Both the position numbers and the translations under genes were made by a program. From Limimaricola hongkongensis DSM 17492 (GTDB lineage: Bacteria; Pseudomonadota; Alphaproteobacteria; Rhodobacterales; Rhodobacteraceae): a stretch of 64,000 bases of DNA. The stretch spans positions 310,001-374,000 of the forward strand of contig NZ_KK088650.1 in the NCBI RefSeq assembly GCF_000600975.2, read 5' to 3'. The notes beneath the pieces are model-generated. The model was given only the letters and a program-made list of their open reading frames with translations. It had not been told where the DNA came from and ran no database searches. Below, piece after piece: positions 18,590 through 29,986 of the stretch; position 1 is the stretch's first letter; each line of letters starts with the position of its first letter.

Positions 18590-18648
18590 TTGGAACGTCA
18601 TCGCAGCCGCCGTGTTGCTGCCATGACGAGACAAGGCGGGAGAGCGCG

Positions 18649-19239
18649 ATGACGACGCGATCACATGCGGTCGAGGACATCCTCGACAGGTTGGCGCAGG
18701 AGGGCCGGGACGATGACCGGGCCACGGTCGGCGATGTCATCGGGGCGCTGGGCGGTCGCGGCTTCGGGCCGTTCCTCTTCGTGCCCGCGCTGATCGAGGT
18801 GTCGCCCATCGGCGGGGTGCCCGGCGTGCCGACGCTGCTGGCGCTGATCATCGCGCTGTTCGCGGTGCAGATCGTGATGGGCCGCGACGAGATGTGGCTG
18901 CCGGGATTTCTGGAGCGCCGCTCGGTGCAGGGCGACAACCTTCTTGCCGCCGCCGACAAGCTGCGCGGCATCGGGCGCTGGCTCGACCGGTGGTTTCATG
19001 GTCGTCTCGAGGCGCTGACCGGCCCGAAGGCCAGCCGCATCGCCGGGATCGCGGTGCTGCTGTTGTGCCTGACCGTGCCGCCGCTTGAGCTGGTGCCCTT
19101 TGCCTCGACCGCGCCGATGGCCGCCATCGCTGCCTTCGGCCTTGCCATGACGCTGCGCGACGGGGTGCTGATGGGGCTGGGCTTTGCGCTTTCCGTCGTG
19201 GCGGCGGGGGTGGGCCTTGGCATGATCGGCGGCGGCTGA
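18649..19239 (+). CDS. ExoD family exopolysaccharide synthesis protein
   Basis: 196 residues; integral membrane protein of the ExoD family, first linked to exopolysaccharide production and alkaline tolerance in Sinorhizobium. It has a soluble N-terminal helix ([14 protein letters not shown]), the typical [27 protein letters not shown] segment and three to four later hydrophobic segments. It is 60 bp downstream of the RNR-like gene on the same strand. No polysaccharide genes are adjacent, so the physiological role is unclear. Confidence 0.85.
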   Translation: MTTRSHAVEDILDRLAQEGRDDDRATVGDVIGALGGRGFGPFLFVPALIEVSPIGGVPGVPTLLALIIALFAVQIVMGRDEMWLPGFLERRSVQGDNLLAAADKLRGIGRWLDRWFHGRLEALTGPKASRIAGIAVLLLCLTVPPLELVPFASTAPMAAIAAFGLAMTLRDGVLMGLGFALSVVAAGVGLGMIGGG

Positions 19240-19310
19240 GCCCCGGGGGGCTGGCGTCCGGGGCGCGCGCGCGGCATGGTCCTTGCGCCCGCAATGCTGG
19301 AGAGACCGAC

Positions 19311-21371
<2,061 letters not shown>

Positions 21372-21425
21372 TCTTTTCCGTCCCTTCGGGATGCGTTAGA
21401 CGGGGTCGCCCGGAATGGTCCGGGC

Positions 21426-21459
21426 ACCGGTCGCAGCCTACCCGGTCAAAACAAGGACG
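21426..21459 (+). promoter_or_regulatory. preQ1-I riboswitch controlling queC
   Basis: A compact aptamer-like element directly upstream of queC. P1 is ACCGG (21426-21430) pairing with CCGGT (21442-21446). The loop begins TCGCAG (21431-21436), and C21441 takes the place of the ligand-pairing cytosine. An A-rich tail (CAAAACAAGGA, 21447-21457) can form the pseudoknot. The loop and tail match the Thermoanaerobacter tengcongensis preQ1-I aptamer almost base for base. The AAGGA in the tail is also the queC ribosome-binding site, so ligand binding should block translation of queuosine precursor genes. Confidence 0.8.
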
Positions 21460-21465
21460 GATCAA

Positions 21466-22164
21466 ATGAAAACCTATGTAATCTGCTCTGGCGGGCTCGA
21501 TAGCGTGTCGCTCGCCCACAAGGTCGCCGCCGAACACGAGCTGGCCGGCCTCATCTCCTATGACTACGGCCAGCGCCACGCCAAGGAGCTGGACTTCGCG
21601 CGGGCCTGCGCCGAGCGTCTGGGCGTGCCGTTCCACCTGATCGACATGCGTGGGGTCGGCGCGCATCTGACCGGCTCGGCGCTGACCGACGATGTCGATG
21701 TGCCGGACGGGCATTACGCCGAAGAGACCATGAAATCGACCGTGGTGCCGAACCGCAACGCCATCATGCTCGCCGTGGCCTTCGGCCTCGCTGCGGCGCA
21801 GAAGGCCGACGCGGTGGCGACGGCGGTGCATGGCGGCGACCACTTCATCTATCCCGATTGCCGGCCCGAATTCACGCAGGCCTTCGAGGCGATGCAGAAA
21901 CAGGCGCTCGACGGCTATGCCGATATCCGGCTCTACACGCCTTTCGTGCACGAGCCCAAAAGCGCCATCGTCACGGCGGGCGCGCAGCACGGCACGCCGT
22001 TCGCCGAGACGTGGTCGTGCTACAAGGGCAATGATCTGCACTGCGGCCGCTGCGGCACCTGCGTCGAGCGGCGCGAGGCGTTCCACCTCGCCGGCGTCGA
22101 GGACCCGACAACCTATGCCGATCCCGATTACTGGATCGAGGCGATCGAGAAGGGGGCCAACTGA
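21466..22164 (+). CDS. queC: 7-cyano-7-deazaguanine synthase QueC
   Basis: ATP-dependent conversion of carboxydeazaguanine to preQ0 in queuosine synthesis. 232 residues with PP-loop SGGLDS (8-13) and the zinc-binding cluster CYKGNDLHCGRCGTC near the C-terminus. The ATG at 21466 is eight bases after an AAGGA site that belongs to the preQ1 riboswitch. It overlaps queD by one base (TGATG). Confidence 0.96.
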   Translation: MKTYVICSGGLDSVSLAHKVAAEHELAGLISYDYGQRHAKELDFARACAERLGVPFHLIDMRGVGAHLTGSALTDDVDVPDGHYAEETMKSTVVPNRNAIMLAVAFGLAAAQKADAVATAVHGGDHFIYPDCRPEFTQAFEAMQKQALDGYADIRLYTPFVHEPKSAIVTAGAQHGTPFAETWSCYKGNDLHCGRCGTCVERREAFHLAGVEDPTTYADPDYWIEAIEKGAN

Positions 22165-22535
22165 TGTTCACCATCACCAAGGAATTCCACTTCTCCGCCA
22201 GCCACCAGCTGTGCGACCTGCCCGAAGACCACCCCTGCGCGCGGCTGCACGGTCACAACTACATCGCCGAGATCGAGCTTCAGGCCGAAACGCTCGACGA
22301 GAACGGCTTCGTGCTCGATTACCGGGCGCTGAAGCCGCTCAAGTCGTGGATCGACGATCACCTCGATCACCGGCATCTCAACGAGGTGTTCGGCCATGAC
22401 CACGTGACCTCGGAAGTGCTGGCCAAGGAGATCTTCGACTGGGCCCGCGCCCGCTGGGATCAGGTCAGCGCCGTGCGCATCTCCGAGACGCCGAAGACAT
22501 GGGCGGAATATCGGCCCCGGCGGAGCGCGGCATGA
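22164..22535 (+). CDS. queD: 6-carboxytetrahydropterin synthase QueD
   Basis: Converts dihydroneopterin triphosphate to carboxytetrahydropterin, the first queuosine-specific step. 123 residues; zinc ligands in FHFSASHQL and LHGHNY, and the catalytic cysteine in HPCARLHGH. Middle gene of queCDE, overlapping both neighbours (one base with queC, four with queE). Confidence 0.96.
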   Translation: MFTITKEFHFSASHQLCDLPEDHPCARLHGHNYIAEIELQAETLDENGFVLDYRALKPLKSWIDDHLDHRHLNEVFGHDHVTSEVLAKEIFDWARARWDQVSAVRISETPKTWAEYRPRRSAA

Positions 22536-23251
22536 GCATGCTGCGCGTTTCTGAAATCTTCGGCCCGACGATCCAAGGGGAAGGTGCGCTGATCGGGCAG
22601 GCGACGGTCTTCGTGCGCCTGGGCGGCTGCGATTACCGCTGTTCGTGGTGCGACAGCCTGCATTCGGTTGACAGCGAATACCGCCACACATGGGCGCCGA
22701 TGGAAACCGAAGAGGTCTGGGCCAAGGTCGCCGAGCTGTCCGGCGGTCGGCCTCTCACCGTGACGATCTCGGGCGGCAACCCGGCGATCCAGGATTGCGG
22801 CCCGCTGATCGAGCGGGGCCGGGCCCTGGGTTACGGCTTCGCGCTGGAGACCCAAGGCTCGGTCGCGCGCGACTGGTTCTCGCGGCTGGCGCCCTTGGTG
22901 CTCTCCCCCAAGCCGCCCTCATCGGGCGAAACGCCAGATTGGGACCGTTTCGACGACTGCCTCGCGGCGGCGGGGCAGGCCGAGGCGATCCTGAAGATCG
23001 TGGTGTTCGACGAGACCGATTACGCCTGGGCGCGCGACGTGGCCGCGCGCTACCCGCAGCTTCCGGTCTATCTTCAGCCGGGCAACCACACGCCGCCGCC
23101 CGCCGATGCCGAGGATGCGGTGATCGACATGGACGGCATCACCGACCGGATGGACTGGCTGGTGAACCGGACGCTGGCGGATGGCTGGTTCGCGGCGCGC
23201 GTGCTGCCGCAGCTGCACGTGCTGATCTGGGGCAACAAGCGCGGCGTCTGA
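22532..23251 (+). CDS. queE: 7-carboxy-7-deazaguanine synthase QueE (radical SAM)
   Basis: Radical ring contraction that forms the deazaguanine core. 239 residues; the iron-sulfur cluster motif is C33-x3-C37-x2-C40 (CDYRCSWC), followed by a GGNP segment. The ATG at 22532 overlaps the queD stop; an earlier in-frame start lies inside queD. It closes the riboswitch-controlled queCDE operon. queF and tgt are not in the window. Confidence 0.95.
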   Translation: MSMLRVSEIFGPTIQGEGALIGQATVFVRLGGCDYRCSWCDSLHSVDSEYRHTWAPMETEEVWAKVAELSGGRPLTVTISGGNPAIQDCGPLIERGRALGYGFALETQGSVARDWFSRLAPLVLSPKPPSSGETPDWDRFDDCLAAAGQAEAILKIVVFDETDYAWARDVAARYPQLPVYLQPGNHTPPPADAEDAVIDMDGITDRMDWLVNRTLADGWFAARVLPQLHVLIWGNKRGV

Positions 23252-23253
23252 TC

Positions 23254-23946
23254 TCAGCCGGCGCGCAGCCCCCGCAGCGTCAGCACGAAGCCCGACAGGA
23301 AGGCGGCCTCGGCAAACAGCTTGGCCGCCTCTTCCGTGATGGTCATCGCATCGCGCCAGAGCGGCCGCGCCGCTTCGGCCACGGCAAGCCAGTCGAGCCA
23401 TTCGTCCCGGTTCGAGATCACGTCGAGCCCGACCTGCAGCGCGAGGATCGCGAACCCGGCGCCAAGCCAGGGCAGCAGCCTGCCGAAACGCTTGAGCTCC
23501 GCGCGGCACAGCCACAGCACCAGAAGACCCGCCAGCCCGTAAAGCGCGATGATCAGGTCATCGAGCCGGTCGGTCAGCGCCGTCGCCTCGGCCCCCGCGA
23601 GGCTGTGGATCAGCTTGTCGAGATTCTCGTGCACCTGCGCCAGATCGTCGAGCGCGAGAAAGGCAAAGCCCGCGCCGATGGCGGTCCAGACCGCGCGCGG
23701 ATCGCGCCAGAGCGGGCGGGCGCGGTCGCGGCGGATCCTGCCGATCGCAAAGCTGGTCCATGAAATCAGCCCCAGCAGGATCACCGAGCCATAGGTGACG
23801 ATCCCGCTTTCGCGGAACTGCCGGTCGAGCTGGCCTTGCAGCAGGCCCAGCCCCACCGCGAGACCGAGCAGCGCCGCAACGCCGATGAAAAGGCCGGGAA
23901 CGGGAATGCGGGCTGGTCCGCGGGGCGGGGAATGCATCTGTGTCAT
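23254..23946 (-). CDS. Polytopic membrane protein of unknown function
   Basis: 230 residues with about six hydrophobic segments and charged connecting loops, including HENLDKLIHSLAGAE between helices. I do not recognise a family. The ATG at 23946 (MTQMHSPP) is the best start; a second Met is three codons later. It converges on queE with only two bases between stop codons and is divergent from the oxidase operon across 142 bp. Confidence 0.6.
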   Translation of the reverse strand: MTQMHSPPRGPARIPVPGLFIGVAALLGLAVGLGLLQGQLDRQFRESGIVTYGSVILLGLISWTSFAIGRIRRDRARPLWRDPRAVWTAIGAGFAFLALDDLAQVHENLDKLIHSLAGAEATALTDRLDDLIIALYGLAGLLVLWLCRAELKRFGRLLPWLGAGFAILALQVGLDVISNRDEWLDWLAVAEAARPLWRDAMTITEEAAKLFAEAAFLSGFVLTLRGLRAG

Positions 23947-24088
23947 GCCGCCGTTACATAGCGTCCGCCGCGCGCCGCGCAATGCGGTCATGGCGGCACA
24001 ATTCTTCGGAGTGCGACGCTTGACCGCAGGCCGTGACGCGCTCTCATTGTCGTGAAGAGGGCCACGGCGCCGCATTCACGGATGATAG

Positions 24089-25099
24089 ATGACCCGCAAC
24101 ACCCGTGCCCGACATGTCCGTTTCTTGCGCTCCGGATGGCTGCTTTTGCTTGTGCCGTTCCTGTTGGCGGGCTGCGACGGGCGGCAATCCGTTCTGGTCG
24201 ATGGCGGCGCCGATGCGCGCATCCTGACCGACCTGTTCTGGGTGATGCTGACCGGGGCGGTGGTGCTGTGGATCGGCATGAACGGGCTGTTCTACTGGGC
24301 CACCCGCCGCAGCCCGGCACCGCATTCGCAGCGCATGGCCAACTGGCTGGTGATCCTCGGCGGCATTCTGTTTCCGACCCTCACGCTCGGCGCGCTGCTG
24401 GTCTACGGGCTCACCCTCATGCCGGACCTGCGCGCCACCGGCGACGGGCCGGTGATCCGGGTGACCGGCGAACAATGGTGGTGGCGGGTGGACTACACGC
24501 GCGATGACGGCAGCATCGTCACCACCGCCAACGAGATCCGCCTGCCAGCCGGTGTCCGTTCGACCTTCCTGCTCGACAGCAAGAAGGTGATCCATTCCTT
24601 CTGGGTGCCCTCCTTGGGCGGCAAGATGGACATGTTTCCGGGCCGGGTGACCGAGATGACGCTCGGCCCCGAACGCCCCGGCATCTATCGCGGTCAATGC
24701 GCCGAATTCTGCGGCGAAAGCCATGCTTGGATGGCGTTCGAGGCCGAGGTGATGGCGCCCGAGGCCTTCGAAGCATGGCTCGACGCCGAGGCCGCCCCGG
24801 CGGTGGCCCCGACGAGCGCCGAGGCCGGGCGGGGCGCCGCGCTGTTTTTGTCGCAGGGCTGCGGCGCCTGCCACGCGGTGCGCGGCACGCCCGCCACGGG
24901 GCGGGTGGGGCCGGACCTCACCCATGTCGGATCGCGCCATTCGCTCGCCGCAGGCCGCCTCGGAACCTCGGTCGAGGATTTCGCCAAGTGGGTCGCCAAT
25001 CCCGGCGCGTGGAAACCCGGCGCCGAAATGCCCGCCTATGACCATCTCACGGACGCGCAGATCGGTGCGATCGCCGCCTATCTCGAGGGCCTCGAATGA
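24089..25099 (+). CDS. ctaC: Cytochrome c oxidase subunit II with fused cytochrome c (caa3 type)
   Basis: 336 residues. A lipoprotein signal ends in the lipobox LLAGC (Cys29), followed by two membrane helices (about 46-70, 85-108). The CuA domain has His169 and the C204-x3-C208-x3-H212-x2-M215 cluster. A C-terminal cytochrome c domain has CGACH (258-262) and the likely axial Met314. It accepts electrons and passes them to subunit I. Its stop overlaps the subunit I start by four bases. Confidence 0.94.
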   Translation: MTRNTRARHVRFLRSGWLLLLVPFLLAGCDGRQSVLVDGGADARILTDLFWVMLTGAVVLWIGMNGLFYWATRRSPAPHSQRMANWLVILGGILFPTLTLGALLVYGLTLMPDLRATGDGPVIRVTGEQWWWRVDYTRDDGSIVTTANEIRLPAGVRSTFLLDSKKVIHSFWVPSLGGKMDMFPGRVTEMTLGPERPGIYRGQCAEFCGESHAWMAFEAEVMAPEAFEAWLDAEAAPAVAPTSAEAGRGAALFLSQGCGACHAVRGTPATGRVGPDLTHVGSRHSLAAGRLGTSVEDFAKWVANPGAWKPGAEMPAYDHLTDAQIGAIAAYLEGLE

Positions 25100-27666
25100 C
25101 CGATCACCGCATTCCCGCAGGCGATCTCGCGCCCGAGGGGATCTATCCGCCCACCGAGGAGATGCTGCGCGCGCCGGTGCCCGACGCGGTGCAGGCGCGC
25201 CAGAAGGAGAACCTGCGCCGCGCGTGGAAGACGCCGCAGGGCTGGCGTTACTGGACCGCCGTCAACAACTCCGAGGTCGGCGTCTGGTACACCATGACCG
25301 CCTTCGTGTTCATGCTGATCGCGGGGGTCATGGCGCTCCTGATGCGGTTGCAGCTCTGGGTGCCGGAGAACGACCTGATCTCGGCCGATCTGTTCAACCA
25401 GCTCTTCACCATGCACGGCTCGGCGATGATGTTCCTCTTCGCCGTGCCGATGTTCGAGGCGATCTCGATCCTGATCCTGCCCGCTTTCCTGGGCGCGCGC
25501 GACATGCCGTTCCCGCGGCTTTCGGCCTATGGCTACTGGGCCTTCCTGATCGGCGGCATCTTCGTGATCGGCTCGATCCTGTTTTCGGCGGCACCCAAGG
25601 CGGGCTGGTTCATGTACCCGCCGCTCGCCACGCTGGAGCCGGGGATCGGCTCGGACATCTGGCTTCTGGGCCTGTCGTTCATCGAGGTGGCCTCGATTGC
25701 GGCGGCGGTCGAGCTGATCGTCGGCGCGCTGAAATGCCGCCCCCCCGGCATGCGGGTCAACGTCATGCCGCTCTACGCGTGGTACGTTCTCGTGGTGGGC
25801 GGCATGATCCTGTTCGCCTTTCCGCCGCTGATCGCGGGCGATTTCCTGTTCGAGCTGGAGCGCTCGTTCGACTGGCCCTTCTTCGATCACACCCGCGGCG
25901 GCGACCCGATGCTGTGGCAGCACCTGTTCTGGATCTTCGGCCACCCGGAGGTCTACATCATCTTCCTGCCCTCCATCGCCATCGCGGCGATGGTGGTGCC
26001 CACCGTCGCCCGCCGCCCGATCCTGGGCTATTCGTGGATCGTGCTCTCGGCGGTGGGCACCGGGTTCCTGAGCTTCGGGCTCTGGGTGCATCACATGTTC
26101 ACCACCGGGTTGCCCAACATCTCGCTGGGGTTCTTCTCGGCGGCGTCCGAGGCGGTGGTGATCCCGACCGGCATCCAGCTTTTCGCCTTTGTCGCCACGC
26201 TGATCGCGGGGCGGGTGAAGATGACGCTGCCGATGCTGTGGATCGCAGGCGCTCTGGCGATCTTCACCGCCGGTGGCCTGACCGGCGTGATGGTCGCCAT
26301 CGCGCCCTTCGACTGGCAGGTGCACGACACCTATTTCATCGTGGCGCACCTGCATTACACGCTGTTCGGCGGCATGATCTTTCCGGTGATCGCGGGGGTC
26401 TATTACTTCTTTCCATTCTTCAGGAAGAAGATGCTGTCGGAGCGTCTGGGCCGCTGGTCCTTCTGGCTGATCTTCACCGGTTTCAACATCACCTTCCTGC
26501 CGATGCATCTCACCGGTCTTCTGGGCATGCCGCGCCGGGTCTATACCTATCCGCAAGGGCTCGGAATCGACTGGCTGAACCAGATCTCGACCGTGGGCGC
26601 GTTCATCGTGGCCGCGGGCTTTGCGGTCTTCGCGTGGGACATCGTGCGCCCGAAGAAGAACCAGCCGCAGATCGCGCGCAACCCGTGGGGGGCGGGCACG
26701 CTGGAATGGAGCCACGAGATCCCCGAGACCAAATGGGGCGTCCGCTCGATCCCGCACATCACCACGCGCTACCCGCTCTGGGACCAGCCCGATCTTGTCG
26801 CGCGGATGGATGCCGGGCGCTATTACCTGCCCGATGCCGAGGAAGGCCTGCGCGAAACCATCGTGACATCGGTGATCGATGCGCGCCCCATCCAAGTGCA
26901 GCGCGTGACCGGCCCGGCCTATGTCACCATTCTCGCCGCGGGGTTCACCGGCGGTGCCTTCATCTTTCCGACCTTCCACCTCTACCCGCCCGCGATCATC
27001 TGCGCGGCCTTCGCGGTGGTCTCGATCCTCTATTGGCTCTGGACCACCACGGCGCGCCCGCCGGAAAAGGACATGAAGGATGTCGGGCTGGGTCTCAGCC
27101 TGCCGACCTATGCCGCGGGGCCGCAGGCGGTCGGCTGGTGGGCGGTGTGGATCACCATGCTGGGCGATGCCACGGCCTTTGCCTCTCTGGTGTTCGGGGT
27201 GTTCTTCTACTGGACCTCCAGCACCGCCTTTCCGCCGCCGGGGGCCGCGCATGCGAGCGGCTCTCTCGTGGCGCTGGCCACCGCCGCCCTTGCGCTGTCA
27301 TGGGCGCTGACGCGCGGCGCGCGCGGGCTGAACCGGGCGGGGCGGGTCGGGCTGGCGCGCGGCGCGCTGGCGCTGGCGCCGCTGCTGACGCTGTCGGGGA
27401 TGGGCGGGTTCATCCTGTCGGTGATCGATCTCGATCCGACATCCCATGTCTACCCGGCGATGATGTGGGCGCTGATGGTCTGGATCGTGGCGCATGGCAT
27501 CGTCGGGACCATCATGCAGCTTTATTGCCTTGCGGGGTCGATCTTCGGCAAGCTGACGCCGCGCTACGACGCCGATCTGTGGAACGTCACGCTGTTCTGG
27601 CATTTCCTGGGGCTGACGGCGCTGGTGACCGGCGCGATGATCGGCCTCGTGCCGCGGCTGATGTGA
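25096..27666 (+). CDS. ctaD: Cytochrome c oxidase subunits I and III fused
   Basis: 856 residues. Residues about 50-520 are subunit I with all metal ligands: His107 and His420 (low-spin heme), His418 (heme a3), His283, His332, His333 (CuB). The cross-linked Tyr287 and Glu285 of HPEVY are present, as is the D-channel entrance Asp136 (GARDMPFPR). The K-channel lysine of PTGIK is Gln361 here. A hydrophilic linker leads to a subunit III domain (about 605-856) ending with the typical LFWHFLGL helix. It reduces oxygen and pumps protons in the inner membrane. Confidence 0.93.
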   Translation: MTDHRIPAGDLAPEGIYPPTEEMLRAPVPDAVQARQKENLRRAWKTPQGWRYWTAVNNSEVGVWYTMTAFVFMLIAGVMALLMRLQLWVPENDLISADLFNQLFTMHGSAMMFLFAVPMFEAISILILPAFLGARDMPFPRLSAYGYWAFLIGGIFVIGSILFSAAPKAGWFMYPPLATLEPGIGSDIWLLGLSFIEVASIAAAVELIVGALKCRPPGMRVNVMPLYAWYVLVVGGMILFAFPPLIAGDFLFELERSFDWPFFDHTRGGDPMLWQHLFWIFGHPEVYIIFLPSIAIAAMVVPTVARRPILGYSWIVLSAVGTGFLSFGLWVHHMFTTGLPNISLGFFSAASEAVVIPTGIQLFAFVATLIAGRVKMTLPMLWIAGALAIFTAGGLTGVMVAIAPFDWQVHDTYFIVAHLHYTLFGGMIFPVIAGVYYFFPFFRKKMLSERLGRWSFWLIFTGFNITFLPMHLTGLLGMPRRVYTYPQGLGIDWLNQISTVGAFIVAAGFAVFAWDIVRPKKNQPQIARNPWGAGTLEWSHEIPETKWGVRSIPHITTRYPLWDQPDLVARMDAGRYYLPDAEEGLRETIVTSVIDARPIQVQRVTGPAYVTILAAGFTGGAFIFPTFHLYPPAIICAAFAVVSILYWLWTTTARPPEKDMKDVGLGLSLPTYAAGPQAVGWWAVWITMLGDATAFASLVFGVFFYWTSSTAFPPPGAAHASGSLVALATAALALSWALTRGARGLNRAGRVGLARGALALAPLLTLSGMGGFILSVIDLDPTSHVYPAMMWALMVWIVAHGIVGTIMQLYCLAGSIFGKLTPRYDADLWNVTLFWHFLGLTALVTGAMIGLVPRLM

Positions 27667-27677
27667 GGAGGACGCCG

Positions 27678-28100
27678 ATGCGCGACAGCGATCACGACCG
27701 CCAGCCGCACCCGCGCGGGGATGCGCATGAATTCGCCGAGGAGCGCGAAAGCCTGTGGCGGATCACGCTGGCGCCGACGATCTGGGCGTTTCACTTCGTC
27801 ATCAGCTACGCCGCCGTGTCGGTCTATTGCTTTCGCTACGACCATCTGGCGGCGATGGGCACGCTGCGCGCGGCGCTGATCGCGATGACGGCCCTGATGC
27901 TGGCGGCGATCGCATGGATCGGCTGGCGCGCCTTCCAGCGCTGGGACGTGCGCGGCACCGGCGAATTTTCGAACCCCGAGGGCAACGCCGAGGACCGGCA
28001 CCAGTTTCTGGGCCATGCCGGGTTCCTGCTGGCGCTCATTTCCTTCATCGGCGTGGTCTATGACACGCTGCCGCTGATCGTGCTGGCGTCATGCCGGTAA
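27678..28100 (+). CDS. Small membrane protein of the caa3 oxidase operon
   Basis: 140 residues with three predicted helices (about 30-52, 62-82, 112-136) between a charged N-terminus and a Pro/Glu-containing loop. The start has a GAGGAGG site right after the subunit I-III stop. It overlaps ctaG by ten bases. Position suggests an oxidase accessory or assembly subunit, but I recognise no named family. Confidence 0.7.
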   Translation: MRDSDHDRQPHPRGDAHEFAEERESLWRITLAPTIWAFHFVISYAAVSVYCFRYDHLAAMGTLRAALIAMTALMLAAIAWIGWRAFQRWDVRGTGEFSNPEGNAEDRHQFLGHAGFLLALISFIGVVYDTLPLIVLASCR

Positions 28101-28675
28101 GGCCCGTGCCGCTGACCCTCGGGCTGGGGCTGCTGGCCGCGATCTGGGTGGCGCCGGTGGCGATGTGGCTCGGCTCGGCCTTTGCGGGGCACATGCTGCG
28201 GCACATGGTGCTGGTGGCGCTGGCCGCGCCGCTGCTGGTGCTGGGCTGGCCCGCGATGGGCCGGGCGCTGGCGCTGGGGCCGCTCGCGGCGGCGGCGCTC
28301 GAATTCATCGTGATCTGGTCGTGGCATCTGCCGCGCGCGCATGGGCTCGCCTACCGCTCGGATGCGGGCTTCGTCGCCGAACAGGCGAGCTTTCTCATCG
28401 CGGGGCTTCTGGTCTGGTCGGGCTGCCTGCGCGCGGCCCATCCGCTGGCCGGGGCGGGGGGGCTCCTGCTCACCTCGATGCACATGACGCTCCTGGGCGC
28501 GCTCCTGATCCTCGCGCCGCGCGATCTTTATGCCGCGTGGTGCGGGCTCATGCCCGATCTGGGCGGCCAGCAGATCGGCGGCATGCTGATGCTCGGCATC
28601 GGCACGCCGGTCTATCTGGTGGCGGGGCTGTTGCTGACCGCCCGCGCCGTGAAGGAAAGGGAGGCCGCCGCATGA
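28091..28675 (+). CDS. ctaG: Cytochrome c oxidase assembly protein, CtaG (Caa3_CtaG) family
   Basis: 194 residues, about six membrane helices, with conserved histidines in the helix segments GHMLRHMVL, WSWHLPRAHGL and TSMHMTLLG, as in the Bacillus CtaG type required for caa3 oxidase formation. This is unrelated to the Cox11-type CtaG. It overlaps the gene on each side, so all oxidase genes are translationally chained. Confidence 0.82.
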   Translation: MPVRPVPLTLGLGLLAAIWVAPVAMWLGSAFAGHMLRHMVLVALAAPLLVLGWPAMGRALALGPLAAAALEFIVIWSWHLPRAHGLAYRSDAGFVAEQASFLIAGLLVWSGCLRAAHPLAGAGGLLLTSMHMTLLGALLILAPRDLYAAWCGLMPDLGGQQIGGMLMLGIGTPVYLVAGLLLTARAVKEREAAA

Positions 28676-29841
28676 GGCAGCGGACGAAGACGGTTCTCGC
28701 CACGTTGGCCGTTCTGGCCGGTCTGGGCGCCGTGGCCGGGGGCGCGACCGTCGCCTTCGGGCTCTACAACGTCTCGGCGCGGGCGGGGCATCTGCCGCCG
28801 GTGCGCTGGGCGCTGCACACGACCTATCGCAACGCGGTCGATCTATATTCCGGCGCGCCCGAAACGCCCGCGCCCGATCTTCGCGACCCGGCGCTGATCG
28901 AGCTTGGCGCCCGGCATTTTGAGACCGCCTGCGCCATGTGCCACGCGATGCCGGGACGCGCGCGCAGCGCGACGGTGCGCGGCATGAACCCGCCGCCGCC
29001 GCACATCACCGACGCGGTCGGCGGCTGGAGCCCCGAAGAGCTGCACTGGATCGTCTTCGAAGGGGTCAAGATGTCGGGCATGCCGCCATGGCCGTCTTCG
29101 CGCGAGGATGATGTCTGGGCCGTCGTGGCCTATCTGCGCGCGATCCAGACGGGCGCGGTGACGCCCGCGCGGCAGGCCGGGATCACCGCCCGCGCGCAGA
29201 TGGACGGCCCCGAGGACGCGGCGTGGTGCGCGGGCTGCCATGGCGGGACGCAGGCGCATGTGCCGCGGCTCGATATCTTCGAGACCGGCTACATCGAGGC
29301 CGCGCTCATGGCCTATCGCGAGGGGCGACGCGAAAGCGGCATCATGCAGCACGCCGCCTCGCGGCTGCGCCCCGAACAGCTGTCCGAACTGGCGGAGTGG
29401 TTCGCCAGGGGGGCGGCTTCGCCGGGCAGGACGACCGCCGCCGCCCCCGATCTCTTGGCGCAAGGCGAAACGCTGGCCCGCGCGGGTACCGATGACGTGC
29501 CCGCCTGCACCGCCTGCCACGGCCCCGGCCCGCGCGATCTGAGCGGCTTGGGCGGCGAGGATCCGAAGGGGCGTTTCCCGCCGCTCGCCGGTCAGGACGA
29601 GGCCTATCTAATCACCCAGCTGCGGCTTTGGCGCGACGGGGTGCGCGGCGGCACGGAGGCGTTCAACCTGATGCGCGTGGCGGCGCGGGAGCTGAAAGAG
29701 GCGGATATCGCGGCGCTGGCGGCGTGGTATGCGTCGCTCGATCCATCCGAGCGGACGCAGGCGGGACCGGGCGCGACAAAGGCCGCCGAGGATCGCGGCG
29801 CCGCCGCGCCCGACCCGCTGCGACAACCCGCAGATCACTGA
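28672..29841 (+). CDS. Triheme c-type cytochrome
   Basis: 389 residues with an N-terminal signal anchor (about 8-30) and three heme c sites: CAMCH (87-91), CAGCH (about 186-190) and CTACH (about 279-283). Three cytochrome c-like domains in series suggest an electron donor to the caa3 oxidase or the cytochrome subunit of a dehydrogenase. The start overlaps the ctaG stop (ATGA) and it is the last gene of the oxidase operon. The C-terminal 30 residues are low-complexity. Confidence 0.85.
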   Translation: MRQRTKTVLATLAVLAGLGAVAGGATVAFGLYNVSARAGHLPPVRWALHTTYRNAVDLYSGAPETPAPDLRDPALIELGARHFETACAMCHAMPGRARSATVRGMNPPPPHITDAVGGWSPEELHWIVFEGVKMSGMPPWPSSREDDVWAVVAYLRAIQTGAVTPARQAGITARAQMDGPEDAAWCAGCHGGTQAHVPRLDIFETGYIEAALMAYREGRRESGIMQHAASRLRPEQLSELAEWFARGAASPGRTTAAAPDLLAQGETLARAGTDDVPACTACHGPGPRDLSGLGGEDPKGRFPPLAGQDEAYLITQLRLWRDGVRGGTEAFNLMRVAARELKEADIAALAAWYASLDPSERTQAGPGATKAAEDRGAAAPDPLRQPADH

Positions 29842-29905
29842 GCCGCGCCCGCCTGCCGCCCCGCCCGTCGCCCCCCATATTGCAAGGCCCTGACATTTTG
29901 GTGTG

Positions 29906-29925
29906 TTGCGCCGGTTCCGGCGCAA
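29906..29925. repeat. Perfect inverted repeat upstream of the YnjB-type ABC operon
   Basis: TTGCGCCGG, two bases, then its exact complement, 61 bp before the substrate-binding protein start and 65 bp after the triheme cytochrome stop. It could be an operator or the end of the oxidase transcript; the two-base centre favours a protein-binding dyad. Confidence 0.45.
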
Positions 29926-29986
29926 AGGCACTACCCTGACGACGAGGCCGGGCGACACGACCCGGCGCGACCGACAGGAGGATGAC

